This document shows positions 5,320 to 11,052 of a DNA stretch of 11,052 bases, piece after piece; position 1 is the first letter of the stretch; each line of letters opens with the position of its first letter. Made by a program: the position numbers and the translations under genes. Under the pieces are notes generated by a model, which saw nothing but the letters and a program-made list of their open reading frames with translations, did not search any database and was not told where the DNA came from. The DNA lies in contig DHIQ01000155.1 of assembly GCA_002403895.1 (NCBI GenBank), positions 2,195 to 13,246 on the forward strand, given 5' to 3'. Source of the stretch: Candidatus Neomicrothrix sp. UBA4742. Lineage in GTDB: Bacteria > Actinomycetota > Acidimicrobiia > Acidimicrobiales > Acidimicrobilacustridaceae.

Positions 5320-6810
5320 TCAGTTGCCAGCGGCACCGGCCCCGGGGTTGGCGAGGTACGCCTCCATCACCTGCTTGGCGATCGGCGCCGCCACCCGTCC
5401 ACCAGTCGCCTCGGAGGCACCGGGCTGGTCGAGCACCACTACGGCGATGGCGATCTCGGGAGCACCACCGGGCGGTCCGGCGAAGCCGATGATCCAGGCG
5501 TGGGACCGGGGTGGATCGGTGCCCAGCTGGGCCGTACCGGTCTTGCCTCCGACCTCGTAGCCCGGGATCTTCATGGCGGTGGCCGTGCCGTTGTTGACCA
5601 CGCCGATCATGGCCTGGCGCATGGTCTGGGCGTTGTCGGCGCTGAGTGGCTGGAGCCATTGCGAGATCGACCCGCGCTGGATGACCGCGCCCTCGCTGTC
5701 GCGCACCTCGCGCATGACGTGGGGCTTCATGGTGCGCCCGCCGTTGGCGATGGTGGCAGCCATCATCGCCATCTGCAGCGGGGTGGCCTGCACGTCGCGC
5801 TGGCCGATGGATGACTGGGCCAGGGCGGGGAGGTCGTCCTTGAAGCTGGTGGGGAAGAACGAGGCGGCCGGCTCCGGCAGGTCGATCGGGGGCCTCGAGT
5901 TGAACCCGAACGACTGGGCGCCGTTGATCATCTTGTCGGGCCCGATCGTCTCGGTGCCCATCTGGGCGAAGGACGAGTTACACGAGACCCGCAGGATGTT
6001 GAACAACGTGCCGCCGCACGCCTCGCCGCCGAAGTTGTTGATGGCCTTGTTCGTCTGGGGTGGGGTGTAGCTGGTGGCCACCGGGTACGAAGGGTTGTCC
6101 ACGGTGACGGTGCCGCTCTGGAGCCCCGTCGAGCCGGTCACCACCTTGAACGTCGAACCGGGGAAGTACGTCTCCTGGTACTGGTGGGCCAGCAACGGCT
6201 TGGCGTCATCGGCGTGGTAGGCCCCCCAGGCGAAGTCCGAGGTCTTCGAATCCAACGACGACACGAGGTTGGGGTCATAGGAGGGGTAGCTCCAAAAGGC
6301 GAGGACCTCGCCTGTCCGGGGATCGACGGCTACCACCGAGCCGTGGCGCTCCCCCAGCGCCTGCTTGGCCACCTGTTGCAGGTCCTTGCGCACGGTGAGG
6401 GTGAGGTTGCCCACCTGAGCCCGGGGGTTGAGCAGGTCGGCGAACCCGCGGATCTGCTGACCAATGGTTTGACCCGTGAGCTCGTCGTCGTACTGGCGCT
6501 CGAGGCCGCTGGAGCCATGGTCGAACGAGTAGTAGCCGGTGAGATGGGCGAAGAGACCAGCCTCGGGGTAGCGCCGCTGCAACGGGAACTGCTTTGAGTC
6601 GGGGACGTCCACCGACTCGGCCAGCAGGGCGCCGTCGGCCGAGGTGATCGTGCCCCGGGGCTTGTTGAACTGCTGTTTGACCTTGAGCGTGTTGAGCGGG
6701 TGGTTGTCAAGGGTGTCCTTGTTGAACACCTGGATCCAGTTGAGCATGACGAACAGGGCCAGGTAGCAAGCCAGCAGGCCGATGCCCAAGCGCCGAATCT
6801 GGGTGTTCAT
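5320..6810 (-). CDS. pbpA: Penicillin-binding protein PbpA (class B transpeptidase)
   Basis: A 496-residue D,D-transpeptidase that crosslinks peptidoglycan in the periplasmic space, normally paired with a SEDS polymerase. One N-terminal membrane anchor is present (about 8-27). A dimerisation region with RGTITSADGALLA (52-64) follows, then the penicillin-binding domain with all three active-site motifs: SxxK at S219-T-F-K222, SxN at S276-C-N278, and KTG at K423-T-G425. The length is normal for actinobacterial PbpA. The ATG overlaps the rodA stop (ATGA), so translation is coupled and the two proteins would be made together as a polymerase/crosslinker pair. PbpA is a recognised member of the PknB-regulated wall cluster. 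It is the last of the tightly overlapping genes; a hairpin follows. Confidence 0.96.
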   Translation of the reverse strand: MNTQIRRLGIGLLACYLALFVMLNWIQVFNKDTLDNHPLNTLKVKQQFNKPRGTITSADGALLAESVDVPDSKQFPLQRRYPEAGLFAHLTGYYSFDHGSSGLERQYDDELTGQTIGQQIRGFADLLNPRAQVGNLTLTVRKDLQQVAKQALGERHGSVVAVDPRTGEVLAFWSYPSYDPNLVSSLDSKTSDFAWGAYHADDAKPLLAHQYQETYFPGSTFKVVTGSTGLQSGTVTVDNPSYPVATSYTPPQTNKAINNFGGEACGGTLFNILRVSCNSSFAQMGTETIGPDKMINGAQSFGFNSRPPIDLPEPAASFFPTSFKDDLPALAQSSIGQRDVQATPLQMAMMAATIANGGRTMKPHVMREVRDSEGAVIQRGSISQWLQPLSADNAQTMRQAMIGVVNNGTATAMKIPGYEVGGKTGTAQLGTDPPRSHAWIIGFAGPPGGAPEIAIAVVVLDQPGASEATGGRVAAPIAKQVMEAYLANPGAGAAGN

Positions 6811-8126
6811 CCGGCGTCGACCAGTTCGAATTTCTCCGCGGCGCGCCGAGAGGTCTCGTCAGAGATCCTCAGGAGGAGCGCGACGAGGATCCAGCTCGAC
6901 ACCAGCGAGGAGCCCCCGTAGGACACGAAGGGCAGGGTCACGCCGGTGAGCGGCAACAGCCGCACGACGCCGCCGATGATGATGAACGCCTGGACGCCCA
7001 GCAGGGTCGACAGACCAACGGCGAGGAGCTTGTCGAAGGCGTGGTCGGACCGTGCCGCGATGCGCAGACCGGACCCGACCATCAGGATGTAGGCGACGAT
7101 GACCAGGGTGGCTCCGAACAGGCCCAACTCCTGGCCGATGGCGGCAAAGATGAAGTCGGTCTCGACGTAGGGGATCCGGTCCTGGTTACCGATGCCCAAC
7201 CCGGTGCCGGTCAGTCCGCCGTCGGCCATGGCGAAAATGCCCTTGATGTTCTGATAGCCCTTGTCCGTCGGGTCTTGCCACGGGTTGATCCACACCGCGA
7301 CCCGCACCCTGACGTGGTCGAATGTCCGCCATGCCAGATAGGAGGCGACCGCGAAGAGTCCGGCGCCGACCACCAGGTACGACGGCCTCGACGTCGCCAC
7401 CCACAGCATCACCACGAACAGGGTGAAGAACAGCAGTGACGACCCCAGATCCTTCTGGACGACCATGATCATGATCGAGGCCACCCAGGCGATGAGGACC
7501 GGGCCGAGATGCTTGGGTTCAGGCAGGTTGAACGGACCCAGCCGGAACGTGCGCATGGCCAGCAACTCGCGCTTTTCCACCAGGTACGAGGCGAAGAAGA
7601 TAGCCAGGACGATCTTGGCGATCTCTCCGGGTTGGAATCCGGCGCCGCCGATGCTTACCCAGATGCGCGACCCGTTCACCTCGCGACCCACCCCGGGGAC
7701 GAGGGGCAGCAGGAGCAGGCCGATGCCGACCAGGGCGAAGGTGTAGCGGTAACGCTCGATGACCCGGGTGCGGCGCACCAAAAACAACACCGTGACGAAG
7801 GCGGCGATGCCGACCGCGGTCCACAGCGACTGCAGGCCGGCCAGCTTGGTGTTGCCGTTGGCCTCGGCCAGGCTGGCCACCATGACGTAGCCCAGGCCGT
7901 TCAACAGCGCGGCCACGGGCAGGAGGATTGGGTCAGCATCCGGGGCGAGGCGACGCACGACCAAATGGGCGAACATCATGAGTCCCAGCACGACCAGCAG
8001 GAACGGGCCGATGTCGAGCGGGATCTTCTTCTCCGAACCGAGGCTGGCCAGGACGTAGGCGGCACCGATGATGACTACGACCATCACCAGCAGTCCGAGT
8101 TCGGTATTGCGTCGGCGCGGACCCAC
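6807..8126 (-). CDS. rodA: SEDS-family peptidoglycan glycosyltransferase (RodA/FtsW)
   Basis: A 439-residue polytopic membrane protein (about ten helices) that polymerises lipid II into glycan strands. Family motifs: NGSRIWV (151-157), QPGEIAKI (165-172), the catalytic-Asp loop QKDLGSSL with Asp226, a long outer loop with GYQNIKG and GLGIGNQDRIPYVETDFIFAAIGQELG (290-335, quoted in part), and PFVSYGGSSLV (399-409). The frame is open further upstream to 8348, but that part has no membrane character and lies inside pstP. The GTG at 8126 is therefore chosen; it begins 5 nt after the pstP stop. The stop overlaps the pbpA start. Position within the fhaA-pknB cluster favours RodA over FtsW, since FtsW normally lies in the dcw cluster. 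That assignment is context-based. Confidence 0.95.
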   Translation of the reverse strand: MGPRRRNTELGLLVMVVVIIGAAYVLASLGSEKKIPLDIGPFLLVVLGLMMFAHLVVRRLAPDADPILLPVAALLNGLGYVMVASLAEANGNTKLAGLQSLWTAVGIAAFVTVLFLVRRTRVIERYRYTFALVGIGLLLLPLVPGVGREVNGSRIWVSIGGAGFQPGEIAKIVLAIFFASYLVEKRELLAMRTFRLGPFNLPEPKHLGPVLIAWVASIMIMVVQKDLGSSLLFFTLFVVMLWVATSRPSYLVVGAGLFAVASYLAWRTFDHVRVRVAVWINPWQDPTDKGYQNIKGIFAMADGGLTGTGLGIGNQDRIPYVETDFIFAAIGQELGLFGATLVIVAYILMVGSGLRIAARSDHAFDKLLAVGLSTLLGVQAFIIIGGVVRLLPLTGVTLPFVSYGGSSLVSSWILVALLLRISDETSRRAAEKFELVDAG

Positions 8127-8131
8127 TCCAG

Positions 8132-9394
8132 TCAGTTCCCGGCGGCGGTGCTGGTGGTGACGGCTCCGCTCACGCTGGTCGTGGTCGTCGATTGGGTGGT
8201 GCGTAGCTGATCTTGCAGGTTGGCCAGGTACTTGTGGGCGTCCTCGAGGGTTGGCTCGACCTTGCCCTTGTCGATCTCCGCCACAGTCGCCACCGGCACG
8301 GTCTGGCGGGTGAGTTGTGTCCGTTCTACCGCCTCGGGCTGGATCCACAGCACACCGCCGGGCTTGCCCCGGTAGACCACCACGGCCTCGTCGGAGAAGC
8401 CGATGTAGTAGGTGCTGCGGCCGTAGTACGTGATGGCGGCGAAGCCGATGCCGAGCACGGCCAGCACCGCAGCCAGGAACACCACCGCCCGCCAGGTGAC
8501 CCTACGCGACCCCTCCGGCTTCGGCGGCTTCGGCGGCTTGGTCCCCCTGCGGAACCTGCGGGGCGCAGCAGCGGGGTCGGCGGTACCCGTGGTGCCCATG
8601 GCCCTGGTCTCGCCCGACACGGCGCTCAGGACCCGGCCATATTCGGGGGTAGCGCCCGGCCCATGGCTGGTGCCCTCGTCGTCGAGGACGTCCACGATGA
8701 CCACGCTGATGTTGTCTCGTCCGCCCCCCTCGTTGGCCAGGCGCACCAGCTCACGAGCGGCGTCGTCGGGATCGGCCAGCTTGCGCAGCGTGGCCGCGAT
8801 TCGGCTCTCGTCGACCTCATTGGACAACCCGTCCGAGCACAGAACGTAGCGATCCCCGGCGACGGGCAGGACCTCCCAGGAATCGACCATGACCCGGGCA
8901 TCGATGCCCAGGGCGCGGGTGATGATGTTGCGCTGGGGATGGACCGCCGCCTCGGCCGGGGTGAGCCGACCCTGGCGTTCGAGGGTGGCGACGAGGCTGT
9001 GGTCGTCGGTCACCTGCTCCAGGACGTCCTCCTTCAGGAGATAGACCCGGGAGTCGCCCACGTTCACGATGGCCAGGCGATCCTGCCCGTCGACCTGGAC
9101 AACTCCCATGGCGCACAAGGTGGTGCCCATCCCCGCCAGGTCGGGGTCACTGGTGGCGCTGGCCACCACCTGATCGTTGGCCAGCTGCACCGCCCGCACG
9201 AACGCGTCGGTCGTGGGCTCGTCGACGGCCTCCCGCAACGAAGTGATAGCCAGCTGGGAGGCCACTTCCCCGGCCTGGTGCCCACCCATGCCGTCGGCGA
9301 CGGCGAACAAGCTGTCGGACGTGAACACCGAATCCTGGTTGTCCGGGCGTACACGACCGGGGTCGCTGGCTGAGCCCCACGCCAGTCGGGTCAC
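8132..9394 (-). CDS. pstP: PP2C-family Ser/Thr protein phosphatase PstP
   Basis: A 420-residue membrane-anchored phosphatase that reverses PknB-type phosphorylation. The metal-dependent catalytic domain (about 1-237) carries the PPM/PP2C motifs: RPDNQD (16-21), ADGMGGHQAGE (33-43), GDSR (113-116), DDHS (130-133), SDGLSNEV (187-194) and GRDNISVV (225-232), with Asp residues placed to bind Mn/Mg. A charged Pro/Lys linker (278-299) follows, then one helix (302-322), then an extracytoplasmic region of about 98 residues ending in a Thr-rich tail (399-417). It starts with GTG overlapping the fhaB stop (GTGA); GGAG at 9400-9403 is 5 nt upstream. The architecture matches mycobacterial PstP, though that protein is somewhat longer. 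Confidence 0.96.
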   Translation of the reverse strand: MTRLAWGSASDPGRVRPDNQDSVFTSDSLFAVADGMGGHQAGEVASQLAITSLREAVDEPTTDAFVRAVQLANDQVVASATSDPDLAGMGTTLCAMGVVQVDGQDRLAIVNVGDSRVYLLKEDVLEQVTDDHSLVATLERQGRLTPAEAAVHPQRNIITRALGIDARVMVDSWEVLPVAGDRYVLCSDGLSNEVDESRIAATLRKLADPDDAARELVRLANEGGGRDNISVVIVDVLDDEGTSHGPGATPEYGRVLSAVSGETRAMGTTGTADPAAAPRRFRRGTKPPKPPKPEGSRRVTWRAVVFLAAVLAVLGIGFAAITYYGRSTYYIGFSDEAVVVYRGKPGGVLWIQPEAVERTQLTRQTVPVATVAEIDKGKVEPTLEDAHKYLANLQDQLRTTQSTTTTSVSGAVTTSTAAGN

Positions 9395-9873
9395 GCCAGC
9401 TCCAGCACGGTGTTGCCGATCTGCACCTTGTCCCCGGCATGGAGCACCATCGCCCCCGCCACCTTGTGGCGGTTGAGATAGGTCCCGTTGGTGGAGCCGA
9501 GGTCTTCCACCAGGAACTTACCATCACGCTGGAAGACCCGGGCGTGCAGTTGCGAGGCGTAGGTGTCGTCGAGCGTGACCTGGCATCCGGCTGCCCGCCC
9601 AATGGTCATCTCCACTCCCACCGGGAACGCACGACCCCGCTGGTCGAGTGGTTCGACCACGACGAGGCGAGGTTCGACCGGTTGGGCCCGCTGGTGCTTC
9701 CTCGCCTTGCGGGCGGCGCGGCCGCCTGCGGCGACCGCCGACGAGCGGGGGGTCACCTCGACCAGCTTGGGAGGTCGCAGCTCAAACCACACGGCGCGGA
9801 GCACGCGGAAGAAGAAGAGGTAGAGCAGGGCCAGGAGGCACAGCTGGAGGATGGTGAGCAGTTGGGCGGACAC
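9391..9873 (-). CDS. fhaB: FHA-domain protein FhaB (FipA type)
   Basis: A 160-residue phosphothreonine reader anchored by one N-terminal helix (about 5-24). A basic linker rich in Arg/Lys (50-64) leads to a C-terminal FHA domain: IGR (91-93), SQLHARV (107-113) and DLGSTNGTYLN (124-134), with the phosphopeptide-binding Arg, Ser and Asn in place. In mycobacteria the equivalent protein (Rv0019c) links division proteins to PknB signalling. The frame continues upstream to 9909, but the GTG at 9873 gives the usual family length and puts the helix at the very N-terminus. TAATCT ends 10 nt before it and there is no good Shine-Dalgarno sequence. It starts 61 nt after the fhaA stop and its own stop overlaps the pstP start. 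Confidence 0.94.
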   Translation of the reverse strand: MSAQLLTILQLCLLALLYLFFFRVLRAVWFELRPPKLVEVTPRSSAVAAGGRAARKARKHQRAQPVEPRLVVVEPLDQRGRAFPVGVEMTIGRAAGCQVTLDDTYASQLHARVFQRDGKFLVEDLGSTNGTYLNRHKVAGAMVLHAGDKVQIGNTVLELA

Positions 9874-9883
9874 GGTGACCCGA

Positions 9884-9889
9884 AGATTA
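9884..9889 (-). promoter_or_regulatory. Candidate internal -10 element (TAATCT) of fhaB
   Basis: TAATCT on the minus strand ends 10 nt before the fhaB GTG, within the 61-nt fhaA-fhaB gap. It suggests a secondary promoter giving an almost leaderless fhaB-pstP-rodA-pbpA mRNA. Confidence 0.35.
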
Positions 9890-9934
9890 CCGGTGCGCCG
9901 CCGACCCACCGGGGCAGCCCGGCACCGGACAAGC

Positions 9935-10594
9935 TCAGGAGGCCTGAAAGGTGACCCGGGAATTGCCGAACGTCAGCTCGTCGCCGTCTCGCAGGTCGCG
10001 CTGCACGACGCGAACCCCGTTGACCTTCGATCCGTTGGTCGATCCCATGTCCACCACGGCGAACCCGTCCGGGATGGGGCGGATCTCGGCATGACGGCGG
10101 CTCACGTTCGAGTCATTCAGGACGATGTCGCATTCGCTCATCCGCCCGACCACGACCACGGTGTCACCCAGGATGAGCCGGCTCCCGTTGGGCAACAGCA
10201 ACGAGCCGGCCCCCACGCCGCCCGAACCCTCCTTCATGCGGCCCACGATGGTGAAGGTGCCGGCGTGGATGGCGCCGTCGGCCGCCAGCTCGACCGATAC
10301 GGGACCCATGAACACATAGCCCTCGTCGTGGGCGTGCTCGCGGGCGGCGTCGCACAGCTCACGGGTGAGCGAGTCGGCGATCTCGGCGAAGCGCTCGTAG
10401 TCCTCACCGCTGAGCCGGATGGTGAACGAGTTGGGCACGGCGGTGCGCCCCCGGACGTCCACCGACCGGTGGTCGTCCATCTCGCGCACCAGGCGCCGGC
10501 CCAGCTCGATGGGGCGCAGGCCACTGCGGAAGACGCGCGCGAACACCCCCTCGACCATGTTCTCGAGCGAGCGTTCGAAGCCTTTGATGCCCAT
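9935..10594 (-). CDS. fhaA: FHA-domain protein FhaA (DUF3662 plus FHA), short-linker form
   Basis: A 219-residue cytosolic scaffold. The N-terminal DUF3662 domain covers about 1-118 (GIKGFERSLENMVEGVFARVF; GLRPIELGRRLVREMDD). A Gly-rich spacer of roughly 15-20 residues follows, then a C-terminal FHA domain (about 140-219) with VGR (149-151), SRRHAEI (165-171) and DMGSTNGSKVNG (182-193). In M. tuberculosis FhaA binds phosphorylated MurJ (MviN) and CwlM, coupling PknB activity to lipid II supply. That protein has a linker of several hundred residues which is almost absent here. The ATG at 10594 lacks a Shine-Dalgarno sequence; TAACCT ends 9 nt upstream. It is the first gene of the minus-strand cluster, divergent from tRNA-Leu. 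Confidence 0.95.
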   Translation of the reverse strand: MGIKGFERSLENMVEGVFARVFRSGLRPIELGRRLVREMDDHRSVDVRGRTAVPNSFTIRLSGEDYERFAEIADSLTRELCDAAREHAHDEGYVFMGPVSVELAADGAIHAGTFTIVGRMKEGSGGVGAGSLLLPNGSRLILGDTVVVVGRMSECDIVLNDSNVSRRHAEIRPIPDGFAVVDMGSTNGSKVNGVRVVQRDLRDGDELTFGNSRVTFQAS

Positions 10595-10603
10595 CGGGGC
10601 GAC

Positions 10604-10609
10604 AGGTTA
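10604..10609 (-). promoter_or_regulatory. Candidate -10 element (TAACCT) of fhaA and the wall cluster
   Basis: TAACCT on the minus strand ends 9 nt before the fhaA ATG, with no Shine-Dalgarno sequence between. TTCGAG lies 17 nt further upstream and could be a weak -35. This would be the main promoter of the fhaA-pbpA unit. Confidence 0.45.
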
Positions 10610-10657
10610 CCGGCGCCGGGTGCACGCTCGAAGTCGGATCGAGCCCCGGAGCCCGCC

Positions 10658-10688
10658 TTGTCACGACGGCCCGGGGTTCGACTACCCT
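10658..10688 (+). promoter_or_regulatory. Candidate promoter of tRNA-Leu
   Basis: TTGTCA (10658-10663) resembles a -35 box. TACCCT (10683-10688) resembles a -10 box after a 19-nt spacer, longer than ideal. The -10 box ends 16 nt before the mature 5' end, allowing a short 5' leader. Confidence 0.4.
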
Positions 10689-10704
10689 TTGAACCTCGTT
10701 ACTC

Positions 10705-10788
<84 letters not shown>

Positions 10789-10855
10789 CTACTACTACGG
10801 GTTACCGACGCAACCCCCGAAGGACGCCCCGAATGGGTCGCTTCGTTCAGCGGCC

Positions 10856-10877
10856 GTGGTGGCGGTCTTCGCACCAC
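10856..10877 (+). terminator. Weak hairpin downstream of tRNA-Leu
   Basis: GTGGTG (10856-10861) and CACCAC (10872-10877) can form a 6-bp stem with a 10-nt loop, 68 nt after the tRNA. There is no T-run. It is a possible terminator but could be chance. Confidence 0.2.
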
Positions 10878-10928
10878 CGTCCGAGGCGTGTACGGCTTGC
10901 CGTCACCAAGCCAGGTCCTGGTGGTCGT

Positions 10929-10945
10929 CGATGGTTCGGCCATCG
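10929..10945 (+). repeat. Short hairpin with TTCGG loop
   Basis: CGATGG (10929-10934), loop TTCGG, CCATCG (10940-10945): a perfect 6-bp stem with a tight loop. It could end the tRNA transcript. No T-run follows. Confidence 0.25.
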
Positions 10946-11052
10946 TCGTGGCCGTTGACGACGCGTCTGTCCGGGCATCCCGAGTTCGGTGCGCACGGTC
11001 TCATTTAGGGATATGTCGTGGGCCGTTGGACCTCTCTGCGTAGGCAATACGA

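Larger units (their letters stand above)
10789..11052. other. 264 nt without a supported gene, downstream of tRNA-Leu
   Basis: Frames are open on both strands, but their translations are rich in Arg, Pro and His with no domain, helix or start signal, so I do not call a gene. Two small inverted repeats are present (10856-10877 and 10929-10945). A fragment of a further gene could begin at 11013 (ATG, open to the window edge), but only 13 codons are visible. Confidence 0.5.

Noticed and set aside
8127..8348. N-terminal extension of rodA upstream of 8126
   Set aside because: The extension lies inside pstP, is highly charged and His/Arg-rich, and has no counterpart in SEDS proteins. The GTG just after the pstP stop fits the operon spacing.
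8213..9373. A 386-codon plus-strand frame antisense to pstP
   Set aside because: pstP in the other strand has all PP2C motifs; the antisense translation has none and no start signal.
10847..11047. Open frames on both strands beyond tRNA-Leu
   Set aside because: Arg/Pro-rich translations without start signals or domains; one plus-strand frame also runs through the tRNA itself.
11013..11052. ATG with an open frame to the window edge (AGGGAT just upstream)
   Set aside because: Only 13 codons are visible and the purine-rich site is too close to the ATG to decide.

Overview
The window is high-GC, densely packed chromosomal DNA carrying the actinobacterial cell-wall growth and Ser/Thr-kinase locus. 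On the minus strand, read from right to left, lie fhaA, fhaB, pstP (PP2C phosphatase), rodA (SEDS), pbpA (class B PBP) and pknB (PASTA kinase). This is the order of the Mycobacterium tuberculosis Rv0014c-Rv0020c block, with crgA and pabA/trpG beside it as in other Actinomycetota. A tRNA-Leu(CAG) gene stands divergently upstream of fhaA. I place the organism in Actinomycetota with confidence. A deep-branching class such as Acidimicrobiia is only a guess, from the compact layout and the absence of pknA.

Layout. Positions 53-373 (+) encode a small two-helix membrane protein with a C-terminal Cys/His metal-site motif. A possible 26-31 residue cationic ORF follows and ends 1 nt from the stop of the next gene on the other strand. 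Positions 472-2644 (-) look like one transcription unit: crgA, then a stand-alone NuoF-like flavo-iron-sulfur protein, then a 90-residue acidic protein I do not recognise. pabA (2711-3292, +) is divergent from crgA across 66 nt and convergent with pknB, their stop codons 2 nt apart. Positions 3295-10594 (-) hold the kinase/wall cluster. The fhaB-pstP-rodA-pbpA genes overlap or nearly touch (GTGA, 5 nt gap, ATGA). A 186-nt gap with an 8-bp inverted repeat and a 15-bp palindrome separates pbpA from pknB, which seems to have its own promoter. tRNA-Leu is at 10705-10788, and the last 264 nt contain no gene I can support.

How the genes work together (established for the families). RodA polymerises glycan strands and PbpA crosslinks them. 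PknB senses envelope material through extracellular PASTA repeats and phosphorylates wall-synthesis regulators. PstP reverses this. FhaA and FhaB read the phosphothreonines. CrgA ties this to the divisome.

The most useful non-obvious signal is regulatory. Six genes without a Shine-Dalgarno sequence (the small membrane protein, crgA, pabA, pknB, fhaA, fhaB) each have a TANNNT hexamer ending 7-10 nt before the start codon. This is the layout expected for -10 elements of leaderless mRNAs. The internal genes instead use Shine-Dalgarno sequences or stop/start overlaps. I see no defence system, mobile element or CRISPR array, and nothing that clearly amounts to a new multi-gene system.
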